Shown here: positions 43,461 through 51,536 of the stretch, piece after piece
Layout of the letters: each line of letters opens with the position of its first letter
Numbering within the stretch: the first letter of the stretch is position 1
Assembly: GCF_003050905.1 (NCBI RefSeq)
Contig: NZ_QAOT01000010.1
Source of the DNA: Cereibacter_A azotoformans
Lineage (GTDB): Bacteria; Pseudomonadota; Alphaproteobacteria; Rhodobacterales; Rhodobacteraceae
Strand: one strand, 5' to 3'
DNA length: 64,000 nt
The notes under the pieces: model-generated
Seen by the model: the letters and a program-made list of their open reading frames with translations, nothing else
Database searches by the model: none
What the model was told of the DNA's origin: nothing
Program-made: the position numbers and the translations under genes

Positions 43461-44123
43461 ATGACAGAAAACGTTGATTTGACTGAACAGGATTTGAACA
43501 GGGATTTTTCCGCGCAGCGAGAGGCTCAATCGCGGGAGCATGAATTGGAACGGATGCTCGAGCAGCCGTTCGACGGAGACGAAGCGGCGCTCATCCGCCG
43601 GGTCGGGTTCCGCTTTCTGATCGGCGAGGACTTCCGGGCGCACAGGCGCGAACCGTTCGCGCCGGGTCTCCACGCGCTCTGGGTCCACCGGGTGGGTGTT
43701 CATGCGCAGAACCTGCGCGCGCCTCTGCGCCAGCTTGCGCGGGTCTTTCACCGCGCAGGCCAGCTTTTCTGCCGCAATATCTATGGGATAGAGCTGGAGG
43801 ACACCGTCCGCGTAGGCCGACGGCTCGAGATCGGGCACCAGAGCGGGATCGTGATCCACCGCTACGCCACCATCGGCCACAACTGCGTGATCCGGCAGAA
43901 CGTGACGTTCGGCGTCGGCACAGACTGGACGGAGGGCCGGGGGCCGGTGATCGGAAACAGCGTGCGCTTTGGCGTGGGCACGGTGGTCATGGGCAACGTG
44001 ACCATCGGCAACAACGTCACCATCGGCCCGAACTGCGTGATCTCGGCGGATGTGCCGTCGGACTGCACGCTGTTCGTGCCGCCGCCACGGGTTCTGCCCA
44101 AGGCGAAGCCGGACAATCGCTGA
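43461..44123 (+). CDS. Hexapeptide-repeat acyltransferase, serine-acetyltransferase-like
   Basis: A 220-residue left-handed beta-helix transferase. The first 110 residues are a charged helical domain. From about 113 the hexapeptide coils run: VRVGRRLEIGHQSGIVIHRY, ATIGHNCVIRQNVTFGVG, and VRFGVGTVVMGNVTIGNNVT. Overall layout resembles CysE (helical N-domain, hexapeptide C-domain), but the conserved CysE active-site segment is altered and no cysK is nearby. The start MTENVD at 43461 is preceded only by a weak GGTGAG. It heads a tight four-gene set with an ACP, suggesting acyl transfer from ACP instead of acetyl-CoA. Confidence 0.78.
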   Translation: MTENVDLTEQDLNRDFSAQREAQSREHELERMLEQPFDGDEAALIRRVGFRFLIGEDFRAHRREPFAPGLHALWVHRVGVHAQNLRAPLRQLARVFHRAGQLFCRNIYGIELEDTVRVGRRLEIGHQSGIVIHRYATIGHNCVIRQNVTFGVGTDWTEGRGPVIGNSVRFGVGTVVMGNVTIGNNVTIGPNCVISADVPSDCTLFVPPPRVLPKAKPDNR

Positions 44124-44150
44124 CGAACCTATTTGATGGAGGATATTTCG

Positions 44151-44462
44151 ATGAACGTGGACAAGAGCCAGCTGCTCAAGGCCCTTCAGAATGCGGTCGA
44201 GGAGGTGAACCTGTCGCTTCCGGCCGACCGGCAGATTTCTTCGGATCCCGACGCCGTCCTTTACGGAGAGGGCAGCCCGCTCGACTCTCTCGGACTGGTC
44301 AATTTCGTCATGGCGGCCGAGCAGCATGTGGGCGACGAAACGGGTCTCGACATCGTGCTGGCCTCGGAGTCGGCCATGTCGCGCAAGCGCAGCCCCTATC
44401 GGAGCCTGCGCAGCCTGGCCGACTACGCCGCCGAGATCGCCGCCGGGGCCGACGCTGCATGA
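44151..44462 (+). CDS. Acyl carrier protein-like protein
   Basis: A 103-residue carrier protein. The phosphopantetheine site is GSPLDSLGLVNFVM with Ser46 in DSL, flanked by the predicted helices of an ACP fold. It is longer than primary AcpP (about 78) and has an Arg-rich insert (SAMSRKRSPYRSL) before the last helix. GGAGG lies eight bases before the ATG. The stop overlaps the SDR start (ATGA). It is likely loaded by the ligase encoded two genes downstream. Confidence 0.85.
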   Translation: MNVDKSQLLKALQNAVEEVNLSLPADRQISSDPDAVLYGEGSPLDSLGLVNFVMAAEQHVGDETGLDIVLASESAMSRKRSPYRSLRSLADYAAEIAAGADAA

Positions 44463-45154
44463 GCGGGGTGATCGCGATCACCGGGACGCGCAAGGGCATC
44501 GGCCGGTCTCTGGCCGAGACCTACCTCGAGCGGGGCTGGACCGTCGTCGGCTGCTCGCGCGATGCGAGCGACCTCGCCCACGAGCGCTACCGCCACTACG
44601 AGCTTGATGTGGCGGACGAGCGGGCGGTGGCCGGCATGATGCAGGACGTCCGCCGGCGGGAGGGCCGTCTCGACGCGCTTCTGAACAATGCGGGTATTGC
44701 GTCGATGAACCATGTGCTGCTGACGCCGGGCCGGACGGTGCAGCGCGTCTTCGCCACCAACGTGCTGGGAACGTTCCTGTTCTGCCGTGAGGCGGCCAAG
44801 CTCATGGGGCGGCATCGGTTCGGCCGGATCGTCAATTTCGCGACGGTGGCCACGCCGCTCAAGCTGGAGGGAGAGGCGGCCTATGCGGCCTCCAAGGCGG
44901 CGGTCGTGTCCCTGACCGAGGTTCTCGCCCGCGAGTTGGCGCCGATGGGCATCACCGTGAACGCCGTGGGCCCGACGCCGGTGCCAACCGATCTTGTGGG
45001 CGCCGTCCCCGAGGAGAAGATGAGCGCGCTGATCGCCCGGCAGGCCATTCCGCGCTATGGCACGATGGAGGACGTCCTGAACGTCTGCGACTTCTTCCTG
45101 CGGCCCGAGTCCGATTTCGTGACCGGCCAGACGATCTATCTGGGAGGCGTCTGA
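44459..45154 (+). CDS. FabG-like short-chain reductase with Thr in place of catalytic Ser
   Basis: A 231-residue SDR: TGTRKGIGRS (9-17) is the cofactor glycine motif, NNAG at 76-79, and YAASK gives Tyr142 and Lys146. The position 13 residues before the Tyr, normally Ser, is Thr129 (NFATVATP). It overlaps the ACP gene by ATGA. In this context it may reduce a 3-oxoacyl group on the carrier protein, or be a dehydrogenase of the product. The Ser-to-Thr change can keep activity, as Thr also offers a hydroxyl. Confidence 0.85.
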   Translation: MSGVIAITGTRKGIGRSLAETYLERGWTVVGCSRDASDLAHERYRHYELDVADERAVAGMMQDVRRREGRLDALLNNAGIASMNHVLLTPGRTVQRVFATNVLGTFLFCREAAKLMGRHRFGRIVNFATVATPLKLEGEAAYAASKAAVVSLTEVLARELAPMGITVNAVGPTPVPTDLVGAVPEEKMSALIARQAIPRYGTMEDVLNVCDFFLRPESDFVTGQTIYLGGV

Positions 45155-45155
45155 C

Positions 45156-46496
45156 ATGGCCGACGCCCTCGGCATCCTGTTTGACCCGATGAGGGCTGCG
45201 GGCGGGAAGGTGGCGATCGTCGAGCCGGACGGAACCGAGGTCAGCCACGCCGACCTCCTGCAGTGGATCGAGGAGGCGACCGGACGGCTGGCCGCCGCAC
45301 AGGTTGCGCGGGGGGCGTCGGTCCAGCTGTGCGGCGACTTCAGCGCGGCGGCCGTGGCCTGGCTGCTTGCGCTCTGGCGGCATGGGGCGGTTGTCACACC
45401 GGTGGCCCCGAGCAGCGCCGAACGGCAGGAGGATTTCGCCGCCGTGGCCGATGCCGGCTGGCGTGTCGATGCGGCGAGCGAGCGTCTGATCCCGCTTGGC
45501 GGGGCCTCGCGCCATCCGCTGATCGAGGGGCTCAACAGCGAGGATGCGCCGGGTCTTGTGATCTTCACCTCGGGCACGACCGGGGCGCCAAAGGGGGCGG
45601 TCCATGACGTGCGGCGGTTGCTGTCGAAGTTCGCGACGCCGGGCAAGGATCTGGTGACGCTGGCCTTCCTGCTCTTCGACCATATCGCCGGCATCGACAC
45701 GCTGCTCTATGCGCTTGCAAACGGCTCGACCCTCGTCTGTCTGCCGGACAGGTCCGTGCCGACGGTGATTGACCGGATCGCCCGCCACGGCGTCGAGGTG
45801 CTGCCGACGGCGCCCTCGTTCCTCAACCTCCTCCTGCTGAACGGCGGGCCCGACCTGCGGTTGCCGAGCCTGCGCGTCGTGACCTACGGTGCCGAGATGA
45901 TGCCGCAGGCGCTGCTGGAGCGGGTGGCCGACGCTTTCCCGGCGGCGCGGCTTGTCCAGAAATACGGCACATCCGAGTTGGGGGCCCTCCGGTCACGCTC
46001 GGAGGAGGGGCGGTCGCGCTGGATCCGGCTCGATGGCGCGGGCGCATCCTGGCGGGTGCGGGAGGGTCTGCTCGAGATCCGCACCGAGACCGCCATGCTG
46101 GGCTATCTCAACGCGCCCAGCCCCTTCACCGAGGATGGCTGGTATCGCACGGGCGATCTCGTCGAGGTGGACGGCGACCGGCTGCGTTTCCTCGGGCGGT
46201 CGGGAGACATGATCAACGTGGGCGGCCAGAAAGTGTTTCCCGCCGAGGTCGAGGGCGCCATCCTCGGGCTGCCGGGCGTGGCCGAAGCGGCGGTTTACGG
46301 GATGCCCCATGCGCTGCTCGGCACGGCGGTCTGCGCCCGCGTCCGGATGGAGGACGCCCGCCATTCCGCGGCCGAGATCCGGACACTTGTCCGCAAGGGC
46401 TTGTCAGGGCGGCTGGAGCCCTACAAGATCCCTCAGAAGATCGAGGTGACCACGGAGACGCTGACCACGGATCGGTTCAAGCAGAAACGCGACTGA
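45156..46496 (+). CDS. Adenylate-forming acyl (or amino acid) ligase
   Basis: A 446-residue ANL-superfamily enzyme that starts one base after the SDR stop. Motifs: P-loop FTSGTTGAPKG (137-147), YGTSELG (A5), GWYRTGDLVEV (A7), RFLGRSGDMINVGGQKV (A8), and a C-terminal catalytic Lys region DRFKQKR (Lys442 probable). It is shorter than CoA ligases (500-550) at the N-terminus. With an ACP next door it probably forms an acyl-adenylate and loads it onto the carrier, like acyl-ACP synthetases. Substrate cannot be read from sequence. Confidence 0.87.
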   Translation: MADALGILFDPMRAAGGKVAIVEPDGTEVSHADLLQWIEEATGRLAAAQVARGASVQLCGDFSAAAVAWLLALWRHGAVVTPVAPSSAERQEDFAAVADAGWRVDAASERLIPLGGASRHPLIEGLNSEDAPGLVIFTSGTTGAPKGAVHDVRRLLSKFATPGKDLVTLAFLLFDHIAGIDTLLYALANGSTLVCLPDRSVPTVIDRIARHGVEVLPTAPSFLNLLLLNGGPDLRLPSLRVVTYGAEMMPQALLERVADAFPAARLVQKYGTSELGALRSRSEEGRSRWIRLDGAGASWRVREGLLEIRTETAMLGYLNAPSPFTEDGWYRTGDLVEVDGDRLRFLGRSGDMINVGGQKVFPAEVEGAILGLPGVAEAAVYGMPHALLGTAVCARVRMEDARHSAAEIRTLVRKGLSGRLEPYKIPQKIEVTTETLTTDRFKQKRD

Positions 46497-46501
46497 CGCG
46501 C

Positions 46502-47707
46502 GTGCCGCATCCGCCGGGGTGGGGCGATGACCCCCTTTGCGTCGATGGACGCCTCTCCCATGCGAGCCCCTCGCCCTTGACCTCCGCCAACACGTCCGAC
46601 ACCCGCCTTGCCACCCGTCTCGCCTTCTTTGCGGCGGGCTTTGCCATGTCCTGCTGGGCGCCGCTTGTGCCCTTTGCCAAGGCGCGTTCGGGCGTGGATG
46701 AGGCCCAGCTTGGCCTCCTGCTCCTGTGCCTCGGGATCGGCTCGCTGATTGCCATGCCCGTCACCGGCTGGCTCAGCGCACGCAGCGGCTCGCGTCCGAT
46801 GATCCTCCTGGGCGGGATCGGGATGGCCCTCTGCCTGCCCGTTCTGGCCGCCGCCGGGCAGCCCTGGCTTCTGGCGCTGGCGCTGCTCTTGTTCGGCGCG
46901 TCGCTCGGCACGCTCGACGTGGCGATGAACGTGCATGCGGTGGCGGTCGAGCGGGAGTCGGACCGGCCGCTGATGTCCGGCTTTCACGCGCTCTTCAGCG
47001 TGGGCGGCTTTGGAGGGGCGGGGCTTGTCACCCTCATGCTGTCACAGGGGCTGTCGCCCCTTGCGGCGGCCGGCGTGGGAAGCGCGGTGGCGCTGGCGGC
47101 CGTCCTCGGCGCCGCCCCGAGGCTCTTGCGCGCGCAAGGCGGCGAGCCGCCCAAGCTCGCCGTGCCCCGGGCGGCGGTCCTCCTGCTCGCCGGGCTTGCC
47201 GCCATCACCTTCCTCGTCGAGGGCGCGCTTCTGGACTGGGGGGCGCTGCTCCTTGTGGGCCGTGGGCTGGTGGAGCCGGCCGGGGGCGGCCTTGGCTACA
47301 TGCTCTTCTCGATCGCGATGACCGTGGGCCGGTTGACCGGAGACCGGATCGTGATGGCCCTGGGCGACCGGCGCGTGCTGGTGCAGGGGGGCCTTCTGAC
47401 GGTGGCAGGCTTTGCCATTCTCCTCTCGTGGGATTGGCAGCCGGGGGCACTGGCGGGCTTCGTCCTGATCGGGCTGGGGGCGTCGAACATCGTGCCGGTG
47501 CTCTTCAGCCTCGCCGGACGCCAGACCGTCATGCCGCCCGCGCTGGCGATCGCCGCCGTCACGACCACCGGCTATGCCGGTATCCTGGCCGGGCCGGCCC
47601 TGATCGGCTTTGCCTCGCACCTGACCAGCCTGCCCATCGCCTTCTGGATGCTGGCCGCCCTCATGGCCTTCATCCCCGCAACGGCGAGGATCGTGGCGGC
47701 GCGATGA
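46502..47707 (+). CDS. MFS transporter
   Basis: A 401-residue major facilitator with about twelve helices; the A-like motif GWLSARSGSRPMIL follows helix 2, and GDRIVMALGDRRVL lies between helices 8 and 9. The first 25-30 residues are non-hydrophobic and the GTG start at 46502 is uncertain; TTG at 46577 (MTSANTSDTRLATR) would also fit. The gene directly follows the acyl cassette, so it could export its product, though its subgroup (YbjJ-like) is not specific. Confidence 0.82.
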   Translation: MPHPPGWGDDPLCVDGRLSHASPSPLTSANTSDTRLATRLAFFAAGFAMSCWAPLVPFAKARSGVDEAQLGLLLLCLGIGSLIAMPVTGWLSARSGSRPMILLGGIGMALCLPVLAAAGQPWLLALALLLFGASLGTLDVAMNVHAVAVERESDRPLMSGFHALFSVGGFGGAGLVTLMLSQGLSPLAAAGVGSAVALAAVLGAAPRLLRAQGGEPPKLAVPRAAVLLLAGLAAITFLVEGALLDWGALLLVGRGLVEPAGGGLGYMLFSIAMTVGRLTGDRIVMALGDRRVLVQGGLLTVAGFAILLSWDWQPGALAGFVLIGLGASNIVPVLFSLAGRQTVMPPALAIAAVTTTGYAGILAGPALIGFASHLTSLPIAFWMLAALMAFIPATARIVAAR

Positions 47708-47832
47708 GCCGCCCCTCGCAACTTCTTGAAGAGGCGTGAAGGGGATGCACCTTCGCCGGGGCCGCCGCGCAGCATAGATCGGCCCTTGCGCGGACCCCTC
47801 CGACGCCGAGCCTTGCACGGAAGGTTGAGCGC

Positions 47833-49164
47833 ATGCCCGACACCCCCACCGAGATGCCGCAGGGCGCCCTGCGGCCCGCAGGTCAGGCGGACCCGGCCGC
47901 CCCAGCGCCGCAGGATCCTCGTCCCGGGATGGGGATGACCTCGCCCTCCGAGCGTTTGGGCGCCCGACATGCGCGGGAGCTGGAACAGCATCTCGGCTGG
48001 CTCGACAGTTTCACCGGGGTGGCGCTGGGAGTGCTGGCGGTGGCTTCCGGCATCTACACCTATCTCGGCGTGCGGACGCTGCTCGACGACACCGGCGCCT
48101 GGACGACCTTCGCGGCCCTCTCCTATTCCATTGCGGTCTCGGTCGGGATCTTCGTGTTCTGGTCCTACATGATGCGGCTGCTGCCCGCGATGCGCAGCGC
48201 CTCGTCCCGCATCGGGCTGCTGTGCTCGATGGCCCTGGGCAGTCTCGCCATCATCGCCATGTCCTCGTGGCTGAATGCAGCCGCGCTGGCCGGGGCGGCG
48301 GCGGTCGAGCAGCATCTGGCGGTGACGGTGCAGGATTATCAGGCCTCGCTGGAACGCGCCCACGCCAATGCGATCGCGGGCCAGAGCCTCGGGCGCGACG
48401 TCGCGCGGGTGAGGCAGAGCTTCGGCGACCTCTCCGAGCAGGAGGCGACGGGCGACCTTTCGGGCTTCGCCGGGCGCGGGGCCGTGTTCCGCGTCCTGAC
48501 CCAGAAGGCCGCAGAGCTCGCGGCGCTCGAGACGCAGATCGGGGCGCAGGATGCGCCGGTGGCGGCGGCCTTCGCCGAAGGCAACGCCATCCTCAGCCGG
48601 ATGCGGGCCCTGACGGTGGAGGCAGGGCCGGTCGAGCAGCGTTCGGTGCGGTTCTCGGAAGAGGCGGTGCGGCTTGCTGGCATCGTGGCGCAGCTCAGGC
48701 AGCTGAACGTCGCGCCGCTGGTGGCGCGGGCCGCGCAGGATCTGGCCGAATCCGTCGTGCTTCCCGAACTCGATGGCGGATCGGACCTCGCGCGGTCGAG
48801 CCAGGCAAGCACCATCGATTCCGTCCTCTTGCTCCTGCGTCAGCGGGCCGAGACGCTGCGCGGTGCCGCCGCCGAGGTCGAGGCGCTGCCCGCGACGGAG
48901 GAAACGATCTACACCCCCATCTCTGCCGCCGATGCCGTGATCCGCTACGCCGGAAATTTCGTGCCCAGCTGGGCCGGAGCCATCGCCATCGACCTGCTGC
49001 CGGCGGTGCTTGTCTTCATCGTGATGGTGACACAGGCGGCCATCCGGGCAGGGCGCGGGGAGGGGATGTCGGAAGAGACGATGACGGTGGCGGAATTGCG
49101 GGCCGCACTGGCGGCCGCCCGGCTTCTGCAGGACGCCGACGCGCACCGGGATGCGGGCCGGTGA
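47833..49164 (+). CDS. Membrane protein of unknown function with helical periplasmic domain
   Basis: A 443-residue protein. A Pro-rich cytosolic N-terminus (1-48) is followed by three closely spaced helices (about 61-80, 90-112, 127-157), a long helical soluble domain (about 158-370, rich in Ala/Glu/Gln) and a final helix (about 377-402), ending in a short cytosolic tail. No known domain is recognised. Its end overlaps the next gene by 14 bases. The layout, a helical sensor-like domain between membrane anchors, suggests a structural or sensing partner of the ClpP-like protein (inference). Confidence 0.72.
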   Translation: MPDTPTEMPQGALRPAGQADPAAPAPQDPRPGMGMTSPSERLGARHARELEQHLGWLDSFTGVALGVLAVASGIYTYLGVRTLLDDTGAWTTFAALSYSIAVSVGIFVFWSYMMRLLPAMRSASSRIGLLCSMALGSLAIIAMSSWLNAAALAGAAAVEQHLAVTVQDYQASLERAHANAIAGQSLGRDVARVRQSFGDLSEQEATGDLSGFAGRGAVFRVLTQKAAELAALETQIGAQDAPVAAAFAEGNAILSRMRALTVEAGPVEQRSVRFSEEAVRLAGIVAQLRQLNVAPLVARAAQDLAESVVLPELDGGSDLARSSQASTIDSVLLLLRQRAETLRGAAAEVEALPATEETIYTPISAADAVIRYAGNFVPSWAGAIAIDLLPAVLVFIVMVTQAAIRAGRGEGMSEETMTVAELRAALAAARLLQDADAHRDAGR

Positions 49165-49912
49165 GGGCCCTTGGGTGACTGTCCCCGCCGCGCCGCGCCG
49201 GGCCATCTGGGCCATGCTGATCCTGCAGGTGGCGATCGGGGCCGCGCTGATCGGCATGGACCTGGCCCGGCCCGCGCCGCCGTCTCCGGCCGATCTCTTC
49301 GCCCCGGCCACGGTGCCCCAGATGCGGCCCTATCGCCCCGACGTTCGCCCGGCGCCCGGCACGGACGGGCCCCAGATGCGGCCGATGCCCGCCCGTCTCG
49401 AGTTCGCGCACGAAGACGGCCGGGTTGCCGTCACCGGGCAGATCGCGCAGGGCGACGCGGCCCGCTTTGCCCGCTTTCTCGAGGAGCAGGCATTGCGGCC
49501 CGACACGATCGCGCTCGACAGTTCGGGCGGGGTCGTCGCCGAGGCGCTGCTGATCGGTCGGCAGATCCGCGCGCTCGGTGCGGCCACGGAGGTTGGCGGC
49601 GGCGGCGTCTGTCTCTCGGCCTGCCCCTATCTTCTGGCGGGGGGTGATCCGCGCCGGGTCCGGCCCGGAGGGCTGGTCGGGGTGCACCAGCATTACTTCG
49701 GCGAGAACAGCCTGCTGCCCGCCTTCCTCGCGGTTGAGGATGTCCAGCGCGGGCAGGCCGAGGTCATGCGCTATCTCGACAGGATGGGCATCGACCCGCG
49801 GCTGATGATGCACGGGATGGAGACGCCCGCGCGCGAGATCTACATCCTTGACGCCGAGCGGATGGAGGAGTTGCGGCTGGTGACCGAGCCGGTGCAGGCC
49901 GCCGCCGAGTGA
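49151..49912 (+). CDS. Membrane-anchored ClpP/crotonase-like protein (COG3904-like)
   Basis: A 253-residue protein with an N-terminal anchor (about 20-37) and a Pro-rich spacer, then a ClpP/SppA-like fold: ALDSSGGVVAEALLIGRQIR (121-140) and the nucleophile region CLSACPYLLAGGDPRRV (154-170) with Ser156, plus VGVHQH (His179/181). Such proteins are predicted periplasmic peptidase-like factors without assigned substrates. It overlaps the preceding membrane gene, implying a pair. Confidence 0.78.
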   Translation: MRAGEGPWVTVPAAPRRAIWAMLILQVAIGAALIGMDLARPAPPSPADLFAPATVPQMRPYRPDVRPAPGTDGPQMRPMPARLEFAHEDGRVAVTGQIAQGDAARFARFLEEQALRPDTIALDSSGGVVAEALLIGRQIRALGAATEVGGGGVCLSACPYLLAGGDPRRVRPGGLVGVHQHYFGENSLLPAFLAVEDVQRGQAEVMRYLDRMGIDPRLMMHGMETPAREIYILDAERMEELRLVTEPVQAAAE

Positions 49913-49928
49913 CCCGGCATGGGTCGTG

Positions 49929-50696
49929 TCAGGCAAGCATCCGCGTATCGCCGCAGACCGAAAGACTCTGGCCCGACACGAAGCGGCCGAGGGGTGAGGC
50001 GAGATACAGGATCTGCGAGGCGATGGCCGCGGGCGGGACATATTCCTTGATCGACGTGTAGCGAAAGGCCTCGGCCTCCACCTCCGAGAAGCTCTGGCCG
50101 CGGCTCTGGGCCTTGGCCTCGAGCACCCGGCGCTGACGGTCGCCCGCCACAAGACCCGGCAGGATGGCGTTGACGCGGATGCCGGCCTCGCCCAGTTCGA
50201 TCGCAAGCGACTTCGTGAGGCCGATCACCCCCCACTTCGCCGCGGCATAGGGCGTGCGCAGCGCGAAGCCCGTCCGTCCGGCGACGGAGGAGAGGTTCAC
50301 GATGGAGGGGTTCGGGCTCTGCCGAAGGGCCGGGACGGCGCGGGACGCGGTGAGGAACTGGCTGGTCAGGACCACGTCGATCGTCTGACGCCATCCCGCA
50401 AGGTCGATCTCCTCGATGCGGCCGGTCGGTCCCGCGATGCCGGCGTTGTTCACCAGACAGTCGAGCCCGCCAAGCTCCGCAAGGGCCTCATCCATGAAGG
50501 CCGTGAGAGCCTCGGGATCCGATACGTCCACGCGGCGCGCGAAGACGCTGTCGGGCAGGCTGCCGAGCGCCTCCGGATCGATGTCGCAGGTGGCGATGTG
50601 CGCACCTTCGCGCAGGAAGGCATCGACGATGGCGCGGCCGATGCCGCCTGCGCCTGCGGTGACGATGACCCTCGCGCCCTCAAGCCCCAGATCCAT
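49929..50696 (-). CDS. Short-chain dehydrogenase/reductase
   Basis: A 255-residue NAD(P)-dependent SDR. Cofactor motif TAGAGGIGRA, CDIDPE (the acidic residue favours NAD), NNAG, Ser in NLSSVAG and the YAAAK catalytic pair. The start at 50696 has GGAG seven bases upstream. It overlaps the end of the GntR gene by 17 bases, so both form an operon divergent from the ABC transporter. It likely oxidises an alcohol in the same catabolic route. Confidence 0.88.
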   Translation of the reverse strand: MDLGLEGARVIVTAGAGGIGRAIVDAFLREGAHIATCDIDPEALGSLPDSVFARRVDVSDPEALTAFMDEALAELGGLDCLVNNAGIAGPTGRIEEIDLAGWRQTIDVVLTSQFLTASRAVPALRQSPNPSIVNLSSVAGRTGFALRTPYAAAKWGVIGLTKSLAIELGEAGIRVNAILPGLVAGDRQRRVLEAKAQSRGQSFSEVEAEAFRYTSIKEYVPPAAIASQILYLASPLGRFVSGQSLSVCGDTRMLA

Positions 50697-51396
50697 CCCT
50701 TGTCTCCTTCCTGTGAAAATAGGCCCTCTGATCGAGGATGGTGGCCGCGGCGACGGCGATGTCGGAGCGGATCGCCTCGGCAGCGGCCTCGGCATCGCGG
50801 GACTCGAGGGCCGCGACAAGCTGGCCGTGCGCCACGATGGAATGTTCCGCCCGGCTGCCACCCGTCCGCGCGCCGATGTCGAGCGAGATCAGCGGCCCGG
50901 CCCGCAGCCACGCCATGCCGATCATCTGGCGCATCGTGGGCGACCGTGCCGCGTCATAGAGGGCGAAATGCAGAAGCCGGTTGGTCATCAGCGCCGCCGA
51001 GCGATTGCCCGAGCCCATCTCGTCCCGGAACTGCGCATGAAGCGCGCGGATGCCGGCCACCTCGTCCGGGACCATCCGCTCGACGGCCAGCCGCGCCGCC
51101 TCGCATTCGAGCAGCAGGCGGGTGCGGGTGAGTTCGCGGAACTCGTCCTCCGTCATGCGGGGCACCTCGACGGCGCGATTCTTGCGCACCGAAAGCGCGC
51201 CCTGCGCCACGAGGCGACCGACCGCTTCGCGCACCGGCATGGTCGAGACGCCGAGTTCGTCCGCAAGCTCGCGGATCGAGGTCCGGCTGTCCGGCTTGAG
51301 GGTGCTGTCGAGCAGCATCCGGCAGATCGCGTCATAGACCTGACCGGTCAGCGAGGGCGCCTGCGCGGGCAGCCGCTGGATGTGCAATTCGCTCAT
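50680..51396 (-). CDS. GntR-family transcriptional regulator (FCD subfamily)
   Basis: A 238-residue regulator: an N-terminal winged helix (about 18-80, RELADELGVSTMPVREAVGRLVAQGALSV) and a C-terminal all-helical FCD ligand domain. The start MSELHIQ at 51396 is preferred over 51456. It is divergent from the ABC transporter and probably controls it through the palindrome at 51443-51455. FCD regulators usually sense the carboxylate that the operon degrades. Confidence 0.88.
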   Translation of the reverse strand: MSELHIQRLPAQAPSLTGQVYDAICRMLLDSTLKPDSRTSIRELADELGVSTMPVREAVGRLVAQGALSVRKNRAVEVPRMTEDEFRELTRTRLLLECEAARLAVERMVPDEVAGIRALHAQFRDEMGSGNRSAALMTNRLLHFALYDAARSPTMRQMIGMAWLRAGPLISLDIGARTGGSRAEHSIVAHGQLVAALESRDAEAAAEAIRSDIAVAAATILDQRAYFHRKETRDGSGA

Positions 51397-51414
51397 TCCG
51401 ATATTCCCGGCGGG

Positions 51415-51455
51415 TTGACAGATCGGGTGTCGCCTCTCAGTATGATCTGAGATCA
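51415..51455 (+). promoter_or_regulatory. Putative promoter and GntR operator in the divergent region
   Basis: A perfect TTGACA (51415-51420) and a TATGAT (51441-51446) face the ABC operon, spaced by 20 bases, longer than ideal. The 13-base palindrome TGATC-TGA-GATCA (51443-51455) overlaps the -10. A bound regulator would block transcription, which fits a substrate-relieved repressor. Confidence 0.5.
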
Positions 51456-51536
51456 CACTTGATCGCGGTGCAAGTCAAGTCACCAAACTCGGACCAACGC
51501 CTTCGGATCAACGGATATCTCGGGGAGGAGATCTTC

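Noticed and set aside
43461..44123. Calling the hexapeptide transferase a genuine CysE serine acetyltransferase
   Set aside because: The fold order is similar, but active-site segments differ and the neighbours are an ACP and acyl-activation genes, not cysteine synthesis.
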